Shown here: piece by piece, positions 7,577 to 13,263 of the stretch | How the letters are laid out: each line of letters opens with the position of its first letter | How positions within the stretch are numbered: the stretch's first letter is position 1 | Origin: Beijerinckiaceae bacterium | GTDB lineage: Bacteria > Pseudomonadota > Alphaproteobacteria > Rhizobiales > Beijerinckiaceae | Reading direction: 5' to 3' | DNA length: 13,263 bases | Assembly (NCBI GenBank): GCA_947455285.1 | Contig: CANGOK010000061.1 | Location: forward strand, 1 to 13,263 | Notes under the pieces: generated by a model | Database searches by the model: none | The model's input: the letters and a program-made list of their open reading frames with translations, nothing else | Told to the model about the DNA's origin: nothing | Program-made: the position numbers and the translations under genes

Positions 7577-8452
7577 TCAGACGGTCATGGTGGCGCGGTA
7601 GAGCACGCGACGTCCGCCGCCGGCGTAGTCCTTGATGCCCTTGTGCTGCACGACGCGATTGTCCCAGACCGCCAGAGCGCCCTTGGTCCAGCTGTAGCGC
7701 ACGGTCGCCTCGGGCGACTTGATCATGTCGAACAGGATGCCGAGGATGTTCTGACTGACGATGCGGCTGACGCCCTTGATGTAGCCAGCGTAGGACTCGT
7801 TCACCGCGACCCACTTGCGGCCCGTGGCGGGATGCACGCGAACCAGCGGCATTTCAAAGGGAGGCATCCGGATGCGAGCCTTGGTGGCCTCCTCGGCGTT
7901 GAGGTAGCGGTCGGTGATATGGCCCGTGGCGTCGGCCGACTGCACGACCGTGAGGGATTCCAGATAGGCCGCAAACAGCGGGTCGAGCTGCTCATAGACC
8001 CAGGCCGCGCTGCTGAAGATCGTATCGCCGCCGAACTCGGGAAGCTGCTGGGCGAAGAGGGCCGTGAATGCCGGGGCGTCGGGGCGGAAGCCTCCGTCCG
8101 CGTGCCAGATATGATTGCGCAGATGCTTATCCTTGGTGGAATCGATCATCGTGGCGTTGGCGTTTTCCGGCGCGCGCGGCGTATGGGGGCCGGCGTAGTT
8201 GAAAAACTCGCCCAGAAAGCCGGCGAAATCAGTGAAATTCTCCGCCGTCACGGTCCCCGGCTCGAAGATCACGAGACCGCGATTGTGCAGCAGATCGCGC
8301 AAGGCGTTGCGCACGTCGTCGCCCAGGGCCTTGCCATCGAAGCGCAGGCCGGAAACCATTGAGCCAACGGCAGGCTGCAGCTGCGTAACCCGCACGCCAG
8401 CAGGCATGGCGGACTCTGAAACGAGACGAACGGAAGCGTTTCCTGATGACAT
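7577..8452 (-). CDS. TauD/TfdA-family Fe(II)/2-oxoglutarate-dependent dioxygenase
   Basis: Cytoplasmic non-haem iron oxygenase of 291 aa, the normal TauD/TfdA length. It hydroxylates a substrate carbon while converting 2-oxoglutarate and O2 to succinate and CO2. The facial triad is visible: H117 and D119 in IWHADGGF, and H270 in WDNRVVQHKGIKDY. R282, 12 residues after H270, should bind the 2-oxoglutarate carboxylate, and R286 aligns with the arginine that binds the sulfonate in TauD. Family members act on taurine, alkylsulfonates, 2,4-D, hypotaurine and other acids, so the arginine fits an anionic substrate but does not identify it. The start is the ATG at 8452, with AAAGG 9 nt upstream. It lies 105 bp after the first Bug-type gene and 13 bp before the sulfurtransferase gene. 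Confidence 0.92.
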   Translation of the reverse strand: MSSGNASVRLVSESAMPAGVRVTQLQPAVGSMVSGLRFDGKALGDDVRNALRDLLHNRGLVIFEPGTVTAENFTDFAGFLGEFFNYAGPHTPRAPENANATMIDSTKDKHLRNHIWHADGGFRPDAPAFTALFAQQLPEFGGDTIFSSAAWVYEQLDPLFAAYLESLTVVQSADATGHITDRYLNAEEATKARIRMPPFEMPLVRVHPATGRKWVAVNESYAGYIKGVSRIVSQNILGILFDMIKSPEATVRYSWTKGALAVWDNRVVQHKGIKDYAGGGRRVLYRATMTV

Positions 8453-8498
8453 TTTGCGGCGCCTTTCTTCTGAAGCTTCGAGAACTAAGATGTAGGTT

Positions 8499-8526
8499 TG
8501 CTTGATTGGCGCCAGCCCGTCAAGCA
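8499..8526 (-). other. Intergenic inverted repeat between Bug-type and dioxygenase genes
   Basis: Perfect 7-bp inverted repeat TGCTTGA / TCAAGCA with a 14-nt spacer that itself contains the palindrome TGGCGCCA (8507-8514). It lies in the 105-bp gap after the first binding-protein gene. No T-run follows on the minus strand. It could protect the upstream mRNA end, set the relative expression of binding protein and enzymes, or be an operator for an internal promoter. Confidence 0.45.
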
Positions 8527-8557
8527 GACGGATAAAAGTTGATCAGGGAAGACTGGA

Positions 8558-9631
8558 TCAGGGTGTTCCAACGGCCTGTTTGCGCACCGATTGGGTTCGT
8601 TCGACCACTGAAGCTGGCGTGCGGTAAAGGCGCTCCACACGTTCAGCCAGCTCTTCGCCTGAGGCGGGGCTGATATCAAGCTTCTGCTTCTGCGCCTCGG
8701 CAAGGAAGGCCGGATCCTTGAGGGCGGCAGCGAAGGCTGAGCGCAGGATCGCCTCCTTGTCCTTCGGGATGCCGGGCGGCGCGAAGACGGGGCGACCGAG
8801 CGAGAGGGTCGCGTCGAGGAACTCAAAGGTCTCGCGCGCCTCAGCAGTTGTGGCGAAATCATAGATCGACGGCGCATCGAATTCGGGATGCTTGCCCTTG
8901 CCGAGATGGGCGATGATGCGCCAATTGCCAGACTTGTAGTCGTCCCACTCCTGCGTCTGCAGCGCGGCCCAACTCCAGCCGATCAGCCCCACGGTCTCGC
9001 CACGCTTCACGGAAAGGCGCTCCTCGGCCTTGCCGGTATAGCCCGACACGATCTTGAATTTGGTGCCGATGGTCGCGTTGAGGACAGCTGGCCAGATGTA
9101 ATCGTCCGAGGCCGGGCCGTCGGCGGCCACTGCGAATTCCTTCGCCTGCGCATCCCTGATGCTGTCGATGCCGCGATCCTTCCAGGTGACCGCGATGAAG
9201 GCCTCGTCATTGAGGCTGGCGAGCCACGAGAATTTCGTGGGATCGAAACGCGCTTCCTTGGTGCCCAGCAGCGGCTCCACGAGCACGGAGCGCTGGGTGA
9301 TGCCAATGGTAAGACCATCGCGCGGGGCGGCGTTATAGAGCCAGTTGGTGGCGCGCATGCCGGCGGCGCCCGTCATATTCTGCACGATGATATTGGGATT
9401 GCCGGGAATATGGCGCTCCAGATGCCGCGCGAGCGTGCGAGCATATTGATCGTAGCCGCCGCCAGCAGCCAAGGCCACGATGAAGTTGATGCTCTTGCCC
9501 TTGAAGGCGCCATCCCCGCTCTCGGACGCCGCCTCTTCAGCGACGCTGCGCCCCTGAAGCGCCACGATGCAACCTACGACCGCCAGGGCCTTAACGCATG
9601 TAGATATGAAAAACCTCGAACCAGCCGTCAC
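8558..9631 (-). CDS. TctC/Bug-family periplasmic binding protein (first copy)
   Basis: Periplasmic receptor of the TctC/Bug family and first gene of the minus-strand catabolic operon. The GTG at 9631 is chosen because GAGGGG lies 8 nt upstream and the protein then starts with a short basic segment and the hydrophobic core ALAVVGCIVAL of a signal peptide (cut around residues 31-33), giving 357 aa. ATG codons at 9667 and 9697 are in frame and possible. The extra N-terminal codons they add (AGA, TTA, CTA) look unlike the gene, and their ribosome sites are weaker. Family features are AAGGGYDQYARTLARHL (about residues 55-71), NMTGAAGMRATNW, and FAPPGIPKDKEAILRSAF near the C-terminus. The ligand is probably a carboxylate, perhaps the pathway substrate. 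It is related to the protein at 3930-4964 but clearly divergent. Confidence 0.85.
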   Translation of the reverse strand: MTAGSRFFISTCVKALAVVGCIVALQGRSVAEEAASESGDGAFKGKSINFIVALAAGGGYDQYARTLARHLERHIPGNPNIIVQNMTGAAGMRATNWLYNAAPRDGLTIGITQRSVLVEPLLGTKEARFDPTKFSWLASLNDEAFIAVTWKDRGIDSIRDAQAKEFAVAADGPASDDYIWPAVLNATIGTKFKIVSGYTGKAEERLSVKRGETVGLIGWSWAALQTQEWDDYKSGNWRIIAHLGKGKHPEFDAPSIYDFATTAEARETFEFLDATLSLGRPVFAPPGIPKDKEAILRSAFAAALKDPAFLAEAQKQKLDISPASGEELAERVERLYRTPASVVERTQSVRKQAVGTP

Positions 9632-9754
9632 CGACCCAACCCCTCGTCCCAGCTCCGCGACAACCATCTGCCGTAGAACCTTTAATCTAAGCGCCATCAC
9701 ACTCTTGAGATCGCAGCGCAAGCTACTTCTTCAAACTTTCTGCGCCCGGCCAGC

Positions 9755-9783
9755 TTAATTCCGACCATTTTAATTGGAATAAA
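9755..9783. promoter_or_regulatory. Putative operator: inverted repeat over the minus-strand promoter
   Basis: Arms TTAATTCC (9755-9762) and GGAATAAA (9776-9783) are inverted repeats matching at 7 of 8 positions, separated by 13 nt and centred at 9769. The right arm covers the proposed minus-strand -10 box, so a bound protein would affect transcription of the Bug/dioxygenase/UbiD operon. Function is inferred from position only. Confidence 0.4.
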
Positions 9784-9804
9784 ACCTGAGCATCTGGGTG
9801 TCAA
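9776..9804 (-). promoter_or_regulatory. Candidate sigma-70-type promoter for the minus-strand catabolic operon
   Basis: On the minus strand there is a consensus -35 box TTGACA (9804-9799), a 17-bp spacer, then TATTCC (9781-9776), which matches only the first three bases of the -10 consensus. Transcription would begin near 9769 and give a leader of about 140 nt before the GTG at 9631. The perfect -35 box and spacing are the support; the -10 box is weak. Confidence 0.45.
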
Positions 9805-9828
9805 CGTGAAATCGCTCTAGGCCACCAA

Positions 9829-9846
9829 CATGGGTTTATTCCCATG
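9829..9846. promoter_or_regulatory. Putative operator: perfect palindrome upstream of the plus-strand operon
   Basis: Perfect inverted repeat CATGGG / CCCATG with a 6-nt spacer TTTATT. A further direct half-site ATGGGT lies at 9855-9860, 25 bp from the matching bases at 9830-9835. The nearest plus-strand -10-like box is CATAAT (9851-9856), and it has no good -35 box. The palindrome sits where the -35 region would be, as expected for an activator-dependent promoter. It lies 71 bp upstream of the start codon at 9917. Confidence 0.4.
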
Positions 9847-9916
9847 CAGACATAATGGGTCTAAAAAATCCTCAACTAGGCAGGCGAGCTTGACCGCCGC
9901 ACCCCGAGGAAACGCC

Positions 9917-10993
9917 ATGACCTTGATCCTTTCCAACGATGACGTCGAACGCCTGCTGACTATGCCCGACTGCATCGAGGCGCTTGAGCAGGCCTATCTC
10001 GACATGGCCGATGGGCGCGGCATTTCTCGCCAGCGTTCGGACTGCATCACGCCCACAACCTATAGCGAAGACGCCATTTACGGCCTGAAATCCATGGACG
10101 GCGTCGTCCCCTCGCTGCGGGTCGGCGCCATACGCATCAATTCGGATATCGTGACCAACCCGCTCGTCGGCAATTCGCGGCGGCGCGTGAAGATACCCGC
10201 CGCGCCGAACAATCGGTATGTCGGCCTCGTCCTGCTTTTCTCGACGCACAACGGCGAACCACTCGCGATATTCCCCGACGGCGTTCTGCAACGCATACGC
10301 GTCGGCGCCACCAATGGCCTGGGCGTCAAATATATGGCGAGAGAGAACGCGCGCAGCATCGGCATTCTGGGCAGCGGTTGGCAGGCGGAAACACAACTGA
10401 CCGCCGCCTGCGCAGTGCGCCAGATCGAAACCATCAAATGTTTCTCGCCCAGTGTCGAAAATCGCGAGGCGTTTTGCGCACGTATGACAGAGTTGCTTCA
10501 AATACCCGTCTCGCCGGTTTCTTTCGCCGAAGACGCGATCGCGGGCGTCGACATCGTCATGTGCAGCACGAATTCGCTTGATCCCATCTTCTTTCACGGA
10601 TGGGTTGAGCCGGGAATGCATCTATCCTCTATCAAGAAGCCCGAGATCGAGCCTGACGCTATCCGCGCCGCCCATAGAGTCGCCGTCCATACCCATGACA
10701 CGTCGCCGATACTGGTCGTCGCCAAGGGCGCGAACTTTCAAGAAGACAGCAAGGATGCGGGCTGGAACGCCGCCAACAATATCGATTTCAAGAAATATCC
10801 AGACTTGCCCACACTCATCGCGGGTAAGGCGATCGGCCGCGAGAACGATGCTGAGGTGACATGTTTCATGAACAACCTGGGTCTCGGCTATCAATTCGCT
10901 GCGGCGGGCTCCGTCATCTACAAGCGCGCAAAAGAACAGAATGTCGGCATCGGGTTGCCAACCGACTGGTTCACGGAAACCGTTCACCCCTGA
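9917..10993 (+). CDS. Ornithine cyclodeaminase/mu-crystallin-family protein
   Basis: Cytoplasmic NAD(P)-binding protein of 358 aa from this start. The ATG at 9917 has GAGGA 7 nt upstream; an in-frame ATG at 9830 would add 29 unconserved residues across the putative operator. The Rossmann motif is ILGSGWQAETQ (residues 150-160). Of the Pseudomonas ornithine cyclodeaminase catalytic residues, Lys (K58 in YGLKSMDG) and Arg (R128 in RIRVGATNG) appear kept. The segment that should hold the catalytic Asp (family G-G-D region) reads SSIKKPEIEPD, so that Asp seems absent. Ornithine cyclisation is therefore unlikely; the family also includes alanine dehydrogenases, ketimine reductases and opine-type enzymes. 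The C-terminal NNLGLGYQFAAAGSVIYKRA matches the family's closing helix. It is followed 28 bp later by a Pht5-like gene, a probable operon. Confidence 0.87.
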   Translation: MTLILSNDDVERLLTMPDCIEALEQAYLDMADGRGISRQRSDCITPTTYSEDAIYGLKSMDGVVPSLRVGAIRINSDIVTNPLVGNSRRRVKIPAAPNNRYVGLVLLFSTHNGEPLAIFPDGVLQRIRVGATNGLGVKYMARENARSIGILGSGWQAETQLTAACAVRQIETIKCFSPSVENREAFCARMTELLQIPVSPVSFAEDAIAGVDIVMCSTNSLDPIFFHGWVEPGMHLSSIKKPEIEPDAIRAAHRVAVHTHDTSPILVVAKGANFQEDSKDAGWNAANNIDFKKYPDLPTLIAGKAIGRENDAEVTCFMNNLGLGYQFAAAGSVIYKRAKEQNVGIGLPTDWFTETVHP

Positions 10994-11021
10994 GCGAAAA
11001 TGAAAGAACTGGGAGGCCAGC

Positions 11022-11996
11022 ATGACCCGTGAAATCACAATAGCGATGGATCGCTATGATCGTCACTTCCCGTTCTTCGACGGGACGGTGAAAGCGCCAG
11101 AGGGGTTCAGCTACAGAGCCTTGCAAGTCGGCCAATCCGACATCCTGCGCGATGGCACGGCGCGCCATGAGCAGATGATCCATAATCAGGCGTTCGACGT
11201 CGCGGAATTTTCGATGTCGACCTTTCTAATGGCGATTGACCGCGGCGTACCCTTGATAGGCGTGCCGATCTTTCCGCGCCGCCTCTTTTCACAAAGCTGC
11301 ATGTTCGTGCGGGCCGACAGCGATATTGAAAAGCCGTCCGATTTGATCGGCCGCAAGGTTGGACTTTCATCCTTCCAAACGACCCTGTCACTGCTCGCCA
11401 AGGGCGATCTGAAGTTTGAATATGGCGTCGCGTGGGAGGATATAAAATGGCTCCTCACCAGCGCGGAGAAAGTGAAATTCACTCCGAAACCTGGCGTCTC
11501 AATCGAGTATGCGCCAAAAGGAACCGATCTTGGACATCTGCTCGAAAACCGAGAAATTGATGCGATTTTCATGCCCCATCCCCCTCATTCCGTGATGAAG
11601 GGCAAGGTCAAGACGCGCAGGCTGTTCCGTGACACGCAGGCGGAAGAAAAACGTTATTTCGACAAACTCGGCTACTGGCCAATCATGCATATCGTAGCTA
11701 TGGCGCCCAGGCTTGCCGAACAGTATCCGCGTTTACCCAGGGCACTCATGGATATGTTCGCGCAGGCGCATGAGATCTGTGACGATTATTATGCCGACCC
11801 TAACTGGGCGCGCCTGCCGGGCATTCGACACCTCTACGAGGAGTCGCGCGAAAAATTCGGCTCACCATGGAAAAACGGCTTTGCAGCCAACCGCGCAAAC
11901 CTAGAGCGTTTCATTGAATACTCACAAGATCAGGGGTTGATCAGCGAGCGATACGCACCGGAACGGTTGGTCTTGGGCTCGACTGTAGACACATGA
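11022..11996 (+). CDS. 4,5-dihydroxyphthalate decarboxylase-like (Pht5-family) protein
   Basis: Protein of 324 aa with the periplasmic-binding-protein fold of the NMT1/SsuA type, most like 4,5-dihydroxyphthalate decarboxylases. Recognisable segments are ITIAMDRYDR at the N-terminus, FDVAEFSMSTFLMA (residues 59-70), GVPIFPRRLFSQSCMFVR (about 80-97), KPSDLIGRKVGLSSFQTT (104-121), LKFEYGVAWEDIKWLL (130-145) and GYWPIMHIVAMAP (217-229). Length and layout match that family. There is no signal peptide, which fits a cytoplasmic enzyme rather than an ABC receptor. The ATG at 11022 has a strong GGGAGG site 5 nt upstream. It lies 28 bp after the cyclodeaminase-like gene. The real substrate is unknown, and a non-catalytic ligand-binding role cannot be excluded. 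Confidence 0.85.
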   Translation: MTREITIAMDRYDRHFPFFDGTVKAPEGFSYRALQVGQSDILRDGTARHEQMIHNQAFDVAEFSMSTFLMAIDRGVPLIGVPIFPRRLFSQSCMFVRADSDIEKPSDLIGRKVGLSSFQTTLSLLAKGDLKFEYGVAWEDIKWLLTSAEKVKFTPKPGVSIEYAPKGTDLGHLLENREIDAIFMPHPPHSVMKGKVKTRRLFRDTQAEEKRYFDKLGYWPIMHIVAMAPRLAEQYPRLPRALMDMFAQAHEICDDYYADPNWARLPGIRHLYEESREKFGSPWKNGFAANRANLERFIEYSQDQGLISERYAPERLVLGSTVDT

Positions 11997-12073
11997 AAAA
12001 AGCCGAAACGGCTGCGCTCACGTCATTGCTCAACGGGAACACAGAGCCCTCAGCGGAAGTTGCACGACTTTAA
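11993..12073 (+). CDS. Possible 26-residue leader ORF upstream of mgtA
   Basis: A small ORF (starting MKKAETAALTSLL, ending EVARL) begins with an ATG that overlaps the stop of the Pht5-like gene as ATGA and ends in TAA 15 bp before the mgtA start. It is in the same frame as mgtA, separated from it only by the TAA and five codons. Two readings are possible. It may be a regulatory leader peptide of the mgtL kind, which in enterobacteria senses Mg2+ or proline by translation. Alternatively it may be a former N-terminal extension of mgtA cut off by a stop. It has no strong ribosome site, so coupled translation would be needed. A 5-bp hairpin (12001-12013) lies within it. No homology recognised. 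Confidence 0.35.
   Translation: MKKAETAALTSLLNGNTEPSAEVARL
11996..12013 (-). terminator. Weak terminator-like hairpin reading on the minus strand
   Basis: Plus-strand bases 12001-12013 form AGCCG / CGGCT around a 3-nt loop, preceded by six A (11996-12001). Read on the minus strand this is a short GC-rich stem followed by a T-run. The stem is only 5 bp and both neighbouring genes run on the plus strand. It would therefore only stop antisense RNA coming from the mgtA side, or it may act as a plain hairpin in the plus-strand mRNA. Confidence 0.3.
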
Positions 12074-12088
12074 GCTAAAGGCGCCCAC

Positions 12089-13263
12089 ATGCAGCCTCAT
12101 ATCGTCAAAGACACCGAACTCGCCGCCATCAGTCTGCTTGAGCCGGCGGAAGTCTGTGGGAGGATGGGATCGGGACTTGAAGGCCTATCCCGCGCGCAGG
12201 CTAACGCACGCCTCAAAACCTTCGGTCCAAACGTCGTCAGCAAGGAAGACAAGCCGACGATCCTTAGCGAGCTTTGGGGACGGCTCAGCAATCCGCTGAA
12301 CGCATTGCTGCTGATCCTTGCAGGTGTTTCCTGGTTTCTGGGCGACATTCGCGCGGCGATCGTCATCCTCACCATGGTCATTCTGGCCGTGGCCACGGCT
12401 TTCATACAGGAACATCGTTCCAACGAAGCGGCGGCCAGATTACGCGCCATGGTCCACACGCATGCGAGCGTCAGGCGCACACCATCGCCCGAAAACGAGC
12501 TCTTCGCGGAAGTCCGGCTCGATAGTCTGACGCCCGGCGATGTCGTGCGCCTGTCCGCAGGCGACATGATCCCTGCAGACCTTCGGCTTCTCGAGACAAA
12601 AGACCTTTTCGTAAATCAGTCGACCCTCACAGGGGAGGCGATGCCCGTTGAAAAATATGCGCAAGCTGGCGCACAGCCCTGCGACGATCCCTTCGACATG
12701 CAAAATATCTGCTTCATGGGCGCTCATGTCGTATCAGGCTATGGAACAGGCGTGATCCTGCGTACGGGCGGCTCGACCTTTTTTGGACAATTGGCGCGCG
12801 AACTCGCAAGCAAGGAAGCGCCCACCGCCTTCGATCGCGGAATTGATCATTTCGCGTGGCTGATGATCCGGTTCATCTTCGTTATGGCTCCAGCAGTATT
12901 CTTGATCAACGGCTTGACCAAAGGCGATTGGCTGGAGGCGCTTTTATTCGCGGTGGCGGTCTCCGTCGGCCTGACGCCAGAAATGTTGCCCATGATCGTC
13001 ACCGTGAACCTCGCGAAAGGCGCCGTCGCGATGGGACGCGAAAAAGTCATCGTGAAACGACTAAGCGCCATCCAAAATATAGGCGCCATGGATGTTCTTT
13101 GCACAGACAAGACAGGGACGCTGACGCAAGACCGCATCATCCTAAAACGACATCTCGACATCAGGGGAGATGAATCGGACGAGGTTCTTCGCTACGCTTT
13201 CCTCAATAGCCATTTCCAATCGGGACTGCGCAATCTACTCGATAACGCGGTGCTTGCTCATAT
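12089..13263 (+). CDS. mgtA: Magnesium-translocating P-type ATPase, MgtA/MgtB-like (3' part missing)
   Basis: Inner-membrane P-type ATPase of type IIIB that imports Mg2+. The window holds 391 complete codons of a protein usually near 900 aa. The ATG at 12089 is the first start after an in-frame TAA at 12071, with AAAGG 9 nt upstream. In order it has a cation-ATPase N-terminal domain with GLSRAQANARLKTFGPN (residues 32-48) and membrane helices around 68-84 and 88-106. The actuator domain has LTGEAMPVEKY (180-190). Two more helices follow (about 257-274 and 283-305), including GLTPEMLP (294-301). The phosphorylation site is D340 in CTDKTGTLTQDRIIL. The GLTPEMLP and AMDVLCTDKTGTLTQDRIIL stretches are characteristic of MgtA/MgtB. 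It sits 92 bp after the Pht5-like gene and is probably unrelated to the catabolic genes. Confidence 0.93.
   Translation, partial: MQPHIVKDTELAAISLLEPAEVCGRMGSGLEGLSRAQANARLKTFGPNVVSKEDKPTILSELWGRLSNPLNALLLILAGVSWFLGDIRAAIVILTMVILAVATAFIQEHRSNEAAARLRAMVHTHASVRRTPSPENELFAEVRLDSLTPGDVVRLSAGDMIPADLRLLETKDLFVNQSTLTGEAMPVEKYAQAGAQPCDDPFDMQNICFMGAHVVSGYGTGVILRTGGSTFFGQLARELASKEAPTAFDRGIDHFAWLMIRFIFVMAPAVFLINGLTKGDWLEALLFAVAVSVGLTPEMLPMIVTVNLAKGAVAMGREKVIVKRLSAIQNIGAMDVLCTDKTGTLTQDRIILKRHLDIRGDESDEVLRYAFLNSHFQSGLRNLLDNAVLAH

Noticed and set aside
8473..8480. Palindrome GAAGCTTC in the gap upstream of the dioxygenase gene
   Set aside because: Only 8 bp, no spacer, no promoter boxes around it; could easily occur by chance.
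9830..9916. N-terminal extension of the cyclodeaminase-like protein from an ATG at 9830
   Set aside because: The extra 29 residues are not family-like, cross the putative operator palindrome, and the ATG at 9917 has a much better ribosome site.
1..13263. Mobile element, CRISPR or phage defence content
   Set aside because: I saw no transposase, integrase, terminal inverted repeats, regularly spaced repeats or defence-type genes on either strand.

Overview
The window looks like accessory catabolic DNA from a high-GC proteobacterium. I suspect an alphaproteobacterium of the Rhizobiales type, but nothing in the window proves it. The support is the GC-rich coding sequence, the tight operons with Shine-Dalgarno (SD) sites, the RbsABC-type ABC importer and two TctC/Bug-type periplasmic binding proteins. 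There are no rRNA, tRNA, CRISPR, transposase or integrase genes.

Minus strand, read from about 9.6 kb down to 1. The first unit, 9631 to 3930, encodes a Bug-type binding protein, a TauD/TfdA-type Fe(II)/2-oxoglutarate dioxygenase, a two-domain rhodanese-type sulfurtransferase, a UbiD-family decarboxylase and a second Bug-type binding protein. It ends at a clear Rho-independent terminator (3887-3917). The second unit, 3843 to the left edge, encodes an ABC importer: periplasmic binding protein, fused double ATPase, permease and a second permease cut by the window edge.

Plus strand, from 9.9 kb to the right edge. An ornithine cyclodeaminase/mu-crystallin-family protein is followed 28 bp later by a protein of the 4,5-dihydroxyphthalate decarboxylase (Pht5-like) family. 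Next comes a possible 26-codon leader ORF, then the first 391 codons of an MgtA-type magnesium P-type ATPase. By spot count this arm is less GC-rich than the minus-strand arm.

The two arms diverge from a 285-bp intergenic region (9632-9916). It holds a good minus-strand promoter candidate and two separate inverted repeats that look like operators. No regulator gene lies in the window.

Together, 3930-11996 reads as a catabolic locus for an unidentified small organic acid, probably an aromatic or heteroaromatic carboxylate and possibly one containing sulfur. It has capture proteins, one oxygenase, two unrelated decarboxylase-type proteins, an imine/ketimine reductase-like protein and a sulfurtransferase. 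I do not recognise this combination as a characterised pathway. The substrate is inference only. The magnesium transporter is probably an unrelated neighbour.
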